Shown: positions 1 to 7,019, numbered from the stretch's first letter. The stretch: 14,680 nt of DNA from DYKG01 sp964596185 (GCA_964596185.1 CAZQUE010000102.1:1-14680); one strand, 5' to 3'. Translations and numbers: made by a program. Notes: generated by a model from the letters alone, not told the origin.

Positions 1-1
1 G

Positions 2-331
2 AATATGGATAACCTTCAGGATGGTATTCATCTACGCTCCTGGGGCCAGAGAGACCCGCTTGTAGAATACAAAATCGAAGGCTTTCAAATGTTTGAAAAC
101 ATGATTGAAGGCGTTAAAGAAGATGTTCTTTACTATCTTTTCCGTGTTTCGTATTCTCGTGCTGAAGAACAGGAAGCTGTTGAAAAGCATGAGCAGGAAG
201 TATATTACAACCGCGGTGACGAGGACGATGCGCCGAAAAAACCGGTTCGTGCAGACGAAGCCACGGTTGGGCGCAATGACGCCTGTCCATGCGGTAGTGG
301 CAAAAAATACAAAAAGTGCTGCGGCAGGTAG
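2..331 (+). CDS. secA: Preprotein translocase ATPase SecA, C-terminal fragment
   Basis: This is the last 109 codons of SecA, the ATPase that drives unfolded preproteins through the SecYEG channel at the inner membrane; the gene begins upstream of the window. Codons are open from base 2. The N-terminal part of the fragment (LRSWGQRDPLVEYKIEGF) matches the end of the helical wing/scaffold region of the family. It is followed by a charged acidic linker and a C-terminal zinc-binding SEC-C motif, CPCGSGKKYKKCC, of the form C-x-C-x8-C-C. In the family that tail binds zinc and SecB or ribosomes. The stop at 329-331 is followed by 51 nt before a pilin-like gene. No convincing terminator follows, so read-through into the next genes is possible. 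Identity is secure; only the upstream extent is unknown. Confidence 0.96.
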   Translation, partial: NMDNLQDGIHLRSWGQRDPLVEYKIEGFQMFENMIEGVKEDVLYYLFRVSYSRAEEQEAVEKHEQEVYYNRGDEDDAPKKPVRADEATVGRNDACPCGSGKKYKKCCGR

Positions 332-382
332 TATCCTGATGTGTTGAACAGACTGAATTGTTTTTTTTGAAACGTTTATTTT

Positions 383-853
383 ATGAACTTCTCGCCGAGA
401 AAAGCTGTGTCTCTGGTAGAAGTGTTGATTGCGATGGCCATGCTTTCAACGCTGGCTCTGCCAATGGGAATGTTTTTGATCGAATATGCCCGGGGCAGTT
501 CGCAGCTCGGTGACTATTACCAGATTCTCAATCTGGTTGAGCAAAAGCTGGAAATCGCCATGGAAATGCCATTTAATAGTGTTCCAGACGGTGAAAGCAC
601 CGGGATTTTTATCGAAAACTCTTCTGGAGCAGGACTTGACCTTAGAATTGCTGAGGTTGCCAAAGAAAAAGTGCGCTTCAAACTTGTAGTCGAGACCTTG
701 CCGGTAGAGTTTGCCGCTCTTCGCGATGCCTTTTCCGGGCAATTGCAGCGGGCACGAGTCGAACAGGGCATGAAAAGACTTGAATTGACCGCGGAATGGG
801 GCGATAAGGGACAGCATAATATCAAGTTGCTGGCTTACAAGGCGAATTTATGA
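383..853 (+). CDS. Type IV pilin-like / minor pseudopilin protein (GspI/PilV-like)
   Basis: A 156-aa protein with a short basic leader (MNFSPRKA) followed by VSLVEVLIAMAML, the class III prepilin signature. Cleavage is expected after Ala8, with Glu at position +5 of the mature protein. The usual Gly at -1 is replaced by Ala, which prepilin peptidases tolerate in some family members. Residues 9-33 are the hydrophobic N-terminal helix. The rest (LNLVEQKLEIAMEMPF onward) is a small globular domain whose early part resembles GspI/PilV minor pseudopilins. No Shine-Dalgarno sequence precedes ATG 383, and an in-frame stop at 368-370 rules out an earlier start. Its stop overlaps the next gene by ATGA (850-853), so the two are probably co-translated. 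It is likely a component of a type IV pilus-like or type II secretion-like filament; which one cannot be said. Confidence 0.85.
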   Translation: MNFSPRKAVSLVEVLIAMAMLSTLALPMGMFLIEYARGSSQLGDYYQILNLVEQKLEIAMEMPFNSVPDGESTGIFIENSSGAGLDLRIAEVAKEKVRFKLVVETLPVEFAALRDAFSGQLQRARVEQGMKRLELTAEWGDKGQHNIKLLAYKANL

Positions 854-1311
854 TCATGATTAACCGTCGCGGCATTGCTATGCCGATAATTCTTGGACTG
901 GTTCTCTGTATTGCCATCTGGATCGGTTCTCTGGCCTGGACTATGACCAACAGCAGAAGTCGTTATCAGCTGGTGATTAAAAGCCGTCAGGCTAATTTTA
1001 TGGCCAGGTCTGCATTTCAGCACTTTTTTCTTAAACTTCGAACCATGCAACGCCATTGTCCTGAAGCGATTCAGGCTCTGGAGCAGGCCAATGAAGACGA
1101 ACGCAAAAAATTGAATGCGGTTTTTGTTGAAGATATTCTTGTTCCGCCAGATGACAAATACACCGCAGAAAAGGTATCCTATAGAATCAATGATTTCAGA
1201 TTCGCTTCAATTGATTACGAAAAATCTCTTCTGACCCTGGAAATCTCCAGCGAAGGCAGATTTGGCGGCGAAAAGAATCTTTTGAAGCGACTGGTTCGAA
1301 TCGGGCGCTAA
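850..1311 (+). CDS. PilX/GspK-like membrane-anchored pilus accessory protein
   Basis: A 153-aa protein starting in the ATGA overlap with the pilin-like gene upstream. The N-terminus is RRG followed by IAMPIILGLVLCIAIW, a prepilin-like leader and one hydrophobic helix (about residues 8-31). The helix lacks Glu at mature position +5, as in GspK-type minor pseudopilins. The following ARSAFQHFFLKL stretch resembles the Ala-rich helix of PilX/GspK proteins. The same (R/K)-G-x-A-M start occurs in the 580-aa protein at 7040-8782, which suggests the two belong to one structural family. The remaining ~110 residues show no motif I recognise. The stop lies 26 nt before the prfB start, so the gene shares a transcript with prfB unless an unseen signal intervenes. 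Function is inferred from the N-terminus and the partner gene. Confidence 0.75.
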   Translation: MIMINRRGIAMPIILGLVLCIAIWIGSLAWTMTNSRSRYQLVIKSRQANFMARSAFQHFFLKLRTMQRHCPEAIQALEQANEDERKKLNAVFVEDILVPPDDKYTAEKVSYRINDFRFASIDYEKSLLTLEISSEGRFGGEKNLLKRLVRIGR

Positions 1312-1337
1312 AGCAAAAAATTCAGGAGGAAGTTATC

Positions 1338-2466
1338 GTGGAATTTGAACTCGTAGAAAAAATTCGCGAAATGAAAACACGGCTCTCCGGCATCGGGAGC
1401 CATCTTTGACCTGCCCAATAAACGCAGGGAAATCGAAGAGCTCGAATCTGTCACACTAAACCCGAATTTCTGGAACGATCGTAACAAAGCTCAGGCTATC
1501 TCACAAAAAATTGCCGAGTTGAAGAAATCCTGCGATTTTTTTGAAGCCGTCAATATCGAATTCAATGACACGGTTGAGCTTTTGGAGCTCACTGAGGCTG
1601 AAGGCGACGAAGGCACCTTCAATGAGCTGGTAGGTCAGCTTGACCCTATTGCCAGCAAAATTGACGATCTTGAGCTGACCACCTTTCTGTCTGAGCCCTA
1701 CGACGCTTCTGACACCTATTTGTCGATAAAGCCGGGAGCGGGCGGTACCGAGTCATGCGACTGGGCATCGATGCTTTATCGCATGTATCTGCGCTATGCT
1801 GAAAGTGCCGGTTTTAAATGCGAAGTTCTTGATCTCCAGGAAGAAGACCAGGGGATCAAATCTGCGACGATTCTGGTTAAAGGCAGCTATGCCTATGGCT
1901 ATCTGAAGGGCGAGAAAGGCGTTCACCGGCTGGTGCGCATTTCGCCATTCGATTCGAATGCTCGCCGTCATACCAGTTTCACTGCCGTCGATGTTTTGCC
2001 GGTACTACCCGACGATATCGATATCGAAGTGCGCGATGACGACATCAAACTCGATTTCTTCAGAAGCTCTGGGGCAGGCGGACAGCACGTAAACAAAACC
2101 AGTAGTGCGGTTCGCATAACACACATTCCTACCGGCATTGTCGTTGCCTGTCAGATCGAGCGCAGTCAGCACGCTAACCGCGATGTTGCCTTGAAAATGC
2201 TTAAAGCCAAACTTTACGAGCAACAGCAGGAAGAGCAGAAAAAACATCTGAAAAGTATCCAGGGCGAGCAGAAAAACATCGCCTGGGGCAGTCAGATCAG
2301 ATCCTACGTTTTCTGTCCTTATACCATGGTCAAGGATCTGCGCACCGGCCAGCAGACTTCAGATGTGCGCCGGGTCATGGATGGCGATCTCGAGCCTTTC
2401 GTAAAAGCCTATCTGAAATGGCACGCCAATGGCGAAAAACCTTTGGGAGTTACCGACGAAGAATAG
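1338..2466 (+). CDS. prfB: Peptide chain release factor 2 (programmed +1 frameshift)
   Basis: RF2 recognises UGA and UAA and triggers peptide release. The coding sequence is join(1338..1406, 1408..2466), 375 aa. A GTG start at 1338 lies 8 nt after AGGAGG (1324-1329). Frame 0 reads 23 codons to CTT TGA C at 1404-1410, where ribosomes must skip one base to continue with DLPNKRREIEELES, a conserved RF2 N-terminal stretch. The stop-recognising tripeptide SPF is at about residues 202-204 and the hydrolysis motif GGQ at about 247-249 (SSGAGGQHVN), close to the E. coli RF2 positions. The C-terminal DLRTGQQTSDVRRVMDG region is also typical. An apparent ORF from TTG 1519 is only the part after the shift and is not the true start. 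It is the last gene before the hairpin at 2511. Confidence 0.97.
1395..1410 (+). promoter_or_regulatory. prfB autoregulatory +1 frameshift site
   Basis: The internal Shine-Dalgarno-like GGGAG (1395-1399) lies 4 nt before the slippery CTT (1404-1406), followed by an in-frame TGA (1407-1409) and C1410. TGA followed by C is a poorly terminating context. This is the standard RF2 sensor: when RF2 is scarce the ribosome pauses at UGA, slips +1 on CUU and makes more RF2; when it is abundant, a 23-aa peptide is released. E. coli has AGGGGG with 3 nt spacing, so the SD-like element here is slightly shorter and one base further away. Confidence 0.95.
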
Positions 2467-2510
2467 TTGAGCGTTCGCTTTTCAGCGGCTTCAAAAAATG
2501 GTTTTAACAG

Positions 2511-2552
2511 GCCGAAGTTCTTGTTGGGACTTCGGCTTTCGTTTGGTCTTTT
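2511..2552 (+). terminator. Rho-independent terminator after prfB
   Basis: GCCGAAGT (2511-2518) pairs with ACTTCGGC (2529-2536). The stem extends by T-G and C-G pairs to about 10 bp around the loop TTGTTG (2521-2526). It is followed by the T-rich TTTCGTTTGGTCTTTTTC. It lies 45 nt after the prfB stop and would end the secA-pilin-prfB transcript. Confidence 0.8.
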
Positions 2553-2690
2553 TCGCTGAACCCTTTGCTGGCATGCCGATTGCTATTTTAGCTGTATCGG
2601 CTGAACAGGTTGAAATCATTGCCAGAGGCTTCCCCTGTATAATGCGGCAGTGGCTTTTACTGTTGCACCGTTGCGCGTGTACCTTGTATT
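2553..2690. other. Intergenic spacer between two terminators, no gene seen
   Basis: About 140 nt between the prfB terminator and the terminator of the opposing heat-shock unit. Short ORFs in it run through the terminator hairpins and lack ribosome binding sites. TATAAT at 2638-2643 has no -35 box at a usable distance: the nearest, TTGAAA 2610, is 22 nt away and TTGCCA 2619 is 13 nt away. I therefore call nothing here. Confidence 0.6.
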
Positions 2691-2737
2691 TAAAAAAAAG
2701 AACATGAGATCGAACCAATCAAAATTCGCTCATGTTC
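2691..2737 (-). terminator. Terminator of the dnaK-hsp20 unit
   Basis: On the minus strand GAACATGAG (complement of 2729-2737) pairs over 9 bp with CTCATGTTC (complement of 2700-2708). It is followed at once by eight T residues (complement of 2692-2699). CGAA and TTCG in the 20-nt loop can extend the stem with a 2-nt bulge. It lies about 70 nt after the hsp20 stop and is a textbook intrinsic terminator for transcription running leftwards. Confidence 0.88.
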
Positions 2738-2808
2738 ATATAATTGACTAATAGACTAATTATTGGACCAGGAAGTGCTGTACCGATTTGTTTATAAATC
2801 TTGTTTCA

Positions 2809-3360
2809 TTAACCGGTTTTTACCTCGATTTGGCGACGTTCAGAGTCAGGAATTGCTTTTCTTGGAATCGTAATAGTCATGACTCCGTTTTTATAACTCG
2901 CTGAAATGTCATCGGTGTTGACATCTTCAGGCAGGGTCAGAACCCGACGAAACATGCCATAAGAGCGCTCTATCCTGTAATGGTCTCTTTCTTTATGCTC
3001 TTCTTCCTGCTTCTTTTCGCCGGTTATGAAGAGATTGTTTTTGCGAAGTTCGATTTTAACATCTTTGGGATCTACCCCGGGTAATTCAAGAGTTGCCAGG
3101 TAGGCATTGTCTTTCGCAGACAAATCAAGGGTTGGCCTGATCAACCCCATTTCATTCTTGAAGCTTCTTTTGAAAGATGGGAATTGCATCTTAAGAGGCC
3201 AGTCCCGGAAGAATGAATTGAACACTCGATCAATTTCCTGCTGCAATTCCTCCAGATAGTGTGTGGCATGTTCAGTTGGAACACGCGTTGCCGGAACGTT
3301 CATTCCTTCTTCCTCTTCTTTTTTGAACCAGTTCCATGGAGCCAGTTTTTTCCAATCCAT
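2809..3360 (-). CDS. Hsp20/alpha-crystallin family small heat-shock protein
   Basis: A 183-aa ATP-independent holdase chaperone of the cytoplasm that binds unfolding proteins and hands them to DnaK. The N-terminal arm (residues 1-75) includes a KKEEEEG cluster. The alpha-crystallin domain spans about residues 75-165, with LPGVDPKDVKIELRKNNLFI and the family motif ASYKNGVMTITIPRK near its end. The C-terminal IEV can serve as the I-x-I/V tail that mediates oligomerisation. The start is ATG 3360, 9 nt after AGGAGG. A TTG three codons earlier (3369) abuts the ribosome binding site and is excluded. The gene lies 98 nt downstream of dnaK on the same strand and before a strong terminator, so it is probably co-transcribed with dnaK. 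Confidence 0.93.
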   Translation of the reverse strand: MDWKKLAPWNWFKKEEEEGMNVPATRVPTEHATHYLEELQQEIDRVFNSFFRDWPLKMQFPSFKRSFKNEMGLIRPTLDLSAKDNAYLATLELPGVDPKDVKIELRKNNLFITGEKKQEEEHKERDHYRIERSYGMFRRVLTLPEDVNTDDISASYKNGVMTITIPRKAIPDSERRQIEVKTG

Positions 3361-3385
3361 AAAGTTCAACCTCCTTTTTTAATGT

Positions 3386-3408
3386 ATTCCTTGCTCTTTA
3401 ATAGGAAT
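3386..3408 (-). other. Small hairpin in the dnaK-hsp20 intergenic leader
   Basis: In the transcript ATTCCT (complement of 3403-3408) can pair with AGGAAT (complement of 3386-3391) around an 11-nt loop, ending 11 nt before the hsp20 ribosome binding site AGGAGG. UUCCU could alternatively pair with AGGAG of that binding site (one G-U pair). This may be a processing or translation-control element, or chance in an AT-rich leader. Confidence 0.3.
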
Positions 3409-3458
3409 CAGGTTTTGCATGTTAATATCGACGAGTTGCACTTCCTGCTTCTTGGCAT

Positions 3459-5297
3459 TTAGTCGGCCTTTTTAAATTCAGCATCGACGACGTTTTCCTC
3501 ATTACCAGCTTCATTGGCCCTTGCAGACCCGGTTGTCTGTCTCGCTGCCTGCTGATGATTGTTGTATATGTGTTCGCCAAGTTTCTGGGCACTGTTCTTA
3601 AGATTCTTGGTCGCATTTTTTATTTGTTCGGTATCATCGCTTTCTAAGGCTTTTTTTAGAATATCTATTTTTTCAGCAATGTCTGCTTTCAGTTCTACGG
3701 GCACTTTGTCGCCGAGTTCATTCAGGGTTTTTTCGGTTTGATAGGCGAGGCTTTCGCCTTCATTTTTGGCATCAATCGCTTCTTTGATTCTGGCGTCTTC
3801 CTGGGCATATTGTTCTGCTTCTCTTACCATGCGGTCGATGTCCTCTTTGCTCAGGCCAGAGCTTGAGGTAATCGTGATCGCCTGTTCTTTACCCGTACCC
3901 ATGTCCTTTGCCGAAACATTGACTATGCCGTTGGCATCGATATCGAAAGTGACTTCAATCTGAGGAACTCCCCGTGGTGCTGGTGCAATGCCTACAAGAT
4001 CGAACCTGCCCAAAGTCTTGTTGTCTTTGGCCAGGGGCCTTTCACCCTGAAGAACGTGTACCGAAACTGCGGGCTGGTTATCGGCCGCAGTTGAGAAAAT
4101 TTGACTTTTCTTTGTCGGAATGGTGGTGTTGCGTGGTATAAGGGTTGTCATAACCCCACCCAGTGTTTCTATACCTAACGAAAGCGGTGTTACGTCCAGC
4201 AATAGTACATCTTTGACTTCTCCCTGGAGAATGCCAGCCTGAATTGCTGCGCCCATTGCCACACATTCCATCGGGTCTACTCCCCGTTCGGGCTCTTTGC
4301 CAAAATGCTGTTTGAGTAGGTTTTGCACTATTGGCATGCGTGTCGGACCGCCGACCATAATGATGTGGTCAATTTCTTCGCGTTTCAGGCCGGCATCTCT
4401 TAGAGCATTATCAATTGGCACCTTGCATCTGTCAATTATCGGATCCACGAGTTCTTCGAGTTTTGATCTTGAAATGCTCATGACCAGGTGCTTGGGGCCT
4501 TCAGCCGTTGCAGTGATGAATGGCAGGTTGATGTCCGAACTGTTGGTTGTCGAAAGCTCTATTTTGGATTTTTCCACGGCTTCACGGACTCTTTGCATTG
4601 CCATGGAATCCCTGCTCAAGTCAACGCCCTCGCGATTTTTGAATTCTTTTACGACCCAGTCGATAAGCCTGTTATCCATATCAGTTCCACCGAGCTGGGT
4701 GTCACCATTGGTAGACAGAACTTCAAAGACACCATTGCCAAGTTCAAGAATGGTCACGTCAAGAGTTCCACCGCCCAAATCAAAGACGAGTATCTTTCTT
4801 TCGCCTTTCTTGTCAAGCCCGTAAGCCAACGCCGCAGCCGTGGGCTCGTTGATGATTCTTTTAACTTCTATGCCGGCAATAGCGCCCGCGTCTTTGGTTG
4901 CCTGGCGCTGAGCATCGTTGAAATAGGCGGGTACAGTGATGACTGCTCCGGTAACCTTGTCGTTAAGAAAAGACTCTGCATCTTTCTTTATTTTTTGCAG
5001 GATAAAGGCAGAAATTTCCTGTGGAGTGTGTTTTTTGTTGTCGATAGTGATCTTTTCACTGCTTCCCATTTTTCTCTTGACTGCTATTACAGTTCGATCT
5101 GGATTGGTTGCCGCCTGACGTCTGGCCGGTTCACCGATGAGACGCTGTCCGTCTTTAGTAAAAGCCACGACGCTTGGAAAAGCTTTCCCGCCGATTGAGT
5201 TGCCCTCGGCACTGGGAATGATGACCGGCTTGCCACCTTCTATTACCGCAGCAGCCGAATTTGAAGTTCCAAGATCTATTCCAATTACCTTACCCAT
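3459..5297 (-). CDS. dnaK: Molecular chaperone DnaK (Hsp70), short form without the Gram-negative insert
   Basis: A 612-aa ATP-dependent chaperone. The nucleotide-binding domain carries phosphate-1 loop GIDLGTSNS (residues 6-14), VPAYFNDAQRQATKDAG (122-138), phosphate-2 DLGGGTLDVT (173-182) and adenosine motif VGGPTRMP (315-322). The hydrophobic interdomain linker DVLLLD is at 363-368. The substrate-binding domain and helical lid follow, and the end is VVDAEFKKAD. Ser12 replaces the usual Thr. Around residues 75-91 the chain goes from KRKMGSS almost straight to TPQEISAFIL, lacking about 24 residues present in E. coli DnaK; this explains the shorter length. ATG 5297 is 9 nt after GGAG. grpE and dnaJ are not adjacent. 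The gene is followed by hsp20 and preceded by a 47-codon ORF and a sigma70-type promoter; no CIRCE inverted repeat is seen upstream. Confidence 0.98.
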   Translation of the reverse strand: MGKVIGIDLGTSNSAAAVIEGGKPVIIPSAEGNSIGGKAFPSVVAFTKDGQRLIGEPARRQAATNPDRTVIAVKRKMGSSEKITIDNKKHTPQEISAFILQKIKKDAESFLNDKVTGAVITVPAYFNDAQRQATKDAGAIAGIEVKRIINEPTAAALAYGLDKKGERKILVFDLGGGTLDVTILELGNGVFEVLSTNGDTQLGGTDMDNRLIDWVVKEFKNREGVDLSRDSMAMQRVREAVEKSKIELSTTNSSDINLPFITATAEGPKHLVMSISRSKLEELVDPIIDRCKVPIDNALRDAGLKREEIDHIIMVGGPTRMPIVQNLLKQHFGKEPERGVDPMECVAMGAAIQAGILQGEVKDVLLLDVTPLSLGIETLGGVMTTLIPRNTTIPTKKSQIFSTAADNQPAVSVHVLQGERPLAKDNKTLGRFDLVGIAPAPRGVPQIEVTFDIDANGIVNVSAKDMGTGKEQAITITSSSGLSKEDIDRMVREAEQYAQEDARIKEAIDAKNEGESLAYQTEKTLNELGDKVPVELKADIAEKIDILKKALESDDTEQIKNATKNLKNSAQKLGEHIYNNHQQAARQTTGSARANEAGNEENVVDAEFKKAD

Positions 5298-5380
5298 AAT
5301 TCAACTCTCCTTTCTGATTTTTAAATTAGTTGATAGTGAAGAAAAAGCGTTCAATTACTTCGCTGCCGCTCGATGGCTGC

Positions 5381-5524
5381 CTAAGGAATGTGCGACGTCG
5401 AATGAACTGCTTCTGCAACGATACCGTCGCATTGATGACTTTGAGTCGAAACAGGCTTAAGAGGCGATCTTTTAGCGCTCATAAGCAGGGCTTCGAAAAA
5501 GTCCGCTTCGCATTTTTTAAACAT
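5381..5524 (-). CDS. Hypothetical 47-aa protein in the dnaK leader
   Basis: This small ORF starts with ATG 5524, preceded at 8 nt by GGAG within GTGGAGTG, and ends at TAG 5381-5383, 84 nt before dnaK. The peptide starts MFKKCEADFFEALLMSAKR, has two cysteines (residues 5 and 32) and no membrane segment, and ends with a Ser/His-rich tail (VHSTSHIP). I recognise no family. Evidence for translation is the good ribosome binding site and its position about 30 nt after the predicted start of transcription of the dnaK promoter. The base composition of the tail is not clearly coding-like. It may be a small stress protein, a leader peptide that tunes dnaK expression, or a chance ORF. Confidence 0.45.
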   Translation of the reverse strand: MFKKCEADFFEALLMSAKRSPLKPVSTQSHQCDGIVAEAVHSTSHIP

Positions 5525-5559
5525 AGATTTCACTCCACTTATTTTTAAAAGTTCTTTTG

Positions 5560-5587
5560 ATTATAAAATCAGCAAAACCCATGCCAA
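5560..5587 (-). promoter_or_regulatory. Promoter of the dnaK-hsp20 unit
   Basis: On the minus strand TTGGCA (complement of 5582-5587) and a perfect TATAAT (complement of 5560-5565) are 16 nt apart. Transcription would start near 5553, giving a leader of about 255 nt before dnaK that contains the 47-codon ORF. This is a vegetative sigma-factor type; no heat-shock sigma consensus or CIRCE operator (TTAGCACTC-N9-GAGTGCTAA) is visible between here and dnaK. Confidence 0.7.
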
Positions 5588-5782
5588 TTTTTGAAATGCT
5601 TTTGTGCGGTCAATTCAGTTCATAAAATCTGATAACAGGTGTGATTGTTCGAAACCTCATGGACACACAAGGCTCTTTCATTCAAATTTTCAGGGTGTTC
5701 AAAAATCAGATCGGCAAACAAACTTTAGAATGACGAAAAACCGTTTGCCTTGCGTCTTTTTCTGTTATATACAGAGCTTCTT
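5588..5782. other. Intergenic spacer with a weak inverted repeat
   Basis: This spacer separates the dnaK promoter from the end of the aminotransferase gene. The only structure seen is GGCAAAC (5713-5719) pairing with GTTTGCC (5743-5749) around a 23-nt loop. On the minus strand a short T run follows only after about 8 nt, so it is at best a weak terminator for the aminotransferase. The rest is AT-rich without a credible ORF. Confidence 0.4.
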
Positions 5783-6901
5783 TTAACTCTTATGCTCTAA
5801 AATATAGTTTTTCAATTGCCCAAGAGCTTCGGGGAAATTGCTTCGTCCGTAGCCAAAGCGCATATACTGGCCTGGTAGATCGAAAAATATCCCTGGAATA
5901 AGCATTACGCCTGATTTTTCAACCATTTTGTCGCAAAAAGCCAAAGCGTCGCCTTTAAGAAACTCGGGAAAGGTCGTGGTTCCGGCTTTCGGTCGTTGCC
6001 ATTTAAAAAGTTGCTGATGATCACTGAAAAAACTTTCCAGCAGGTCGAGGTTCTTTACCAGTCTTTTTCGTTGAATGGCGAATATCTTTTCCATGTTGCG
6101 CACGGCGATGCCGGCGAGAAATTCGCCCGGGGCGCAGTTGCAGATGGTCAGATAGTCTTTGAAGGCCGCAAGCTTGTCATATAACTCCTGGCATTGCGTG
6201 GCTATCCAACCGGTTCGTAGCCCGGCCAGCCCGCAGTTTTTGCTCAGGCAGTTCAGGCTTATTCCCTTGTCGTAAAGATCGGCCAGATTCGGCAAGCGAT
6301 CTGCCGGATCGTGCTCGGTGCCGCGATAAACCTCATCGGAGAAAATATAGAGCCCGTGTCTGTCTGCAATTTTGATGATTTCGTTCAGCTTCTGCCGATC
6401 AAATAGATAGCCGGTCGGGTTGTGAGGTGTACAGATGAGAATTGCACGAGTATTGGCTTTGATCAAGCTTTCGAGCTCGTTAAGGTCGGGAGCCCAGTTA
6501 TGTTCAGGTCGTCCAATCCAGCGACTGACTTCAATGCCACGGGATTCAGCTACTGAATGATGCGATTGGTAAGAAGGAAAATGAACTATCAGGTGATCTC
6601 CCGGCTTTAATGCTGAATGCATGAAGGCGAAAATAGGTTCTTCGGCGCCGGTGAAGACAAGAACCTGTTCGGGGTTGATCTGTTGATAATGTTTAGAAAT
6701 GTCATACCGAAGCCTGGGGTCGCCGAGACTTTCAGTGTAGCCGAGCCAAATATCAGAAATTTTCTTTCCTGAGTCCGGCTCAAAAGCCAGTAAATCACCA
6801 ACTGTCATGGCCTCAGGGTCGCTCGAGCCAAGAAGATAGCGTGCTGAAAACTCATGGCGGGCAAAGTAGCGCTCAAGTGCAAATGGTCTGATTTCTGTCA
6901 T
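5783..6901 (-). CDS. PLP-dependent aminotransferase, class I/II (fold type I)
   Basis: A 372-aa cytoplasmic enzyme that transfers amino groups using pyridoxal phosphate. Visible family motifs are GYTESLGDPRLRYDISKHY, GAEEPIFAFM at the cofactor-phosphate loop, PHNPTG (residues 159-164), SDEVYRG with Asp189 contacting the pyridine nitrogen, and SKNCGLAGLRTGW, where Lys221 should form the Schiff base. MRFGYGR near the C-terminus carries the Arg expected to hold the substrate carboxylate. Substrate specificity cannot be read from the sequence. The start is ATG 6901, 6 nt after GGAG. A longer reading from TTG 6949 would begin inside the promoter. It stands alone, divergent from the PilX-like gene, with no pathway partner nearby. 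Confidence 0.93.
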   Translation of the reverse strand: MTEIRPFALERYFARHEFSARYLLGSSDPEAMTVGDLLAFEPDSGKKISDIWLGYTESLGDPRLRYDISKHYQQINPEQVLVFTGAEEPIFAFMHSALKPGDHLIVHFPSYQSHHSVAESRGIEVSRWIGRPEHNWAPDLNELESLIKANTRAILICTPHNPTGYLFDRQKLNEIIKIADRHGLYIFSDEVYRGTEHDPADRLPNLADLYDKGISLNCLSKNCGLAGLRTGWIATQCQELYDKLAAFKDYLTICNCAPGEFLAGIAVRNMEKIFAIQRKRLVKNLDLLESFFSDHQQLFKWQRPKAGTTTFPEFLKGDALAFCDKMVEKSGVMLIPGIFFDLPGQYMRFGYGRSNFPEALGQLKNYILEHKS

Positions 6902-6920
6902 GTTTTTCTCCGTTTGCAAA

Positions 6921-6949
6921 AACATATCATCTTTGCTGGCAGCCTTCAA
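6921..6949 (-). promoter_or_regulatory. Promoter of the aminotransferase gene
   Basis: On the minus strand TTGAAG (complement of 6944-6949), a 17-nt spacer and TATGTT (complement of 6921-6926) preceded by TGA, an extended -10. Transcription would start near 6914, leaving a short leader with GGAG before ATG 6901. This supports the shorter start. Confidence 0.65.
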
Positions 6950-6991
6950 CCTTGCAAAAAAGGTCGGTTCAGTGAAGTCAAAATATAACCT

Positions 6992-7019
6992 TTGAAACCC
7001 AAATGTATTCTGATAGAAT
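6992..7019 (+). promoter_or_regulatory. Promoter of the PilX-like gene
   Basis: TTGAAA (6992-6997), 16-nt spacer, TAGAAT (7014-7019) with an extended -10 TG at 7011-7012. Transcription would start near 7026, about 14 nt before ATG 7040, with GAGGTGA (7029-7035) as ribosome binding site. The TTG at 6992 that could extend the reading frame is therefore the -35 box and not a start codon. Confidence 0.7.

Noticed and set aside
2610..2643. TATAAT at 2638 as a promoter for an intergenic small RNA
   Set aside because: -35 candidates are 13 or 22 nt away, and no rightward terminator or ORF follows.
2498..2707. 69-codon plus-strand ORF between prfB and hsp20, and its minus-strand counterpart
   Set aside because: Both run through the terminator hairpins at 2511 and 2700 and lack ribosome binding sites and family resemblance.
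4488..5198. 236-codon ORF on the plus strand inside dnaK
   Set aside because: It is antisense to the well-conserved DnaK ATPase domain, has no ribosome binding site, and long antisense ORFs over dnaK are a known artefact of its codon use.
5137..5548. Plus-strand ORFs overlapping the dnaK start and leader
   Set aside because: They are antisense to dnaK and to the better supported 47-codon ORF, with no promoter or ribosome binding site on the plus strand.
5298..5600. Search for a CIRCE operator upstream of dnaK
   Set aside because: TTAGCGCTC near 5472 resembles one half-site but no matching GAGTGCTAA half follows at 9 nt, so no HrcA site is called.
5604..5786. 60-codon plus-strand ORF upstream of the dnaK promoter
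   Set aside because: No ribosome binding site; it overlaps the aminotransferase stop and has composition like surrounding AT-rich spacer.
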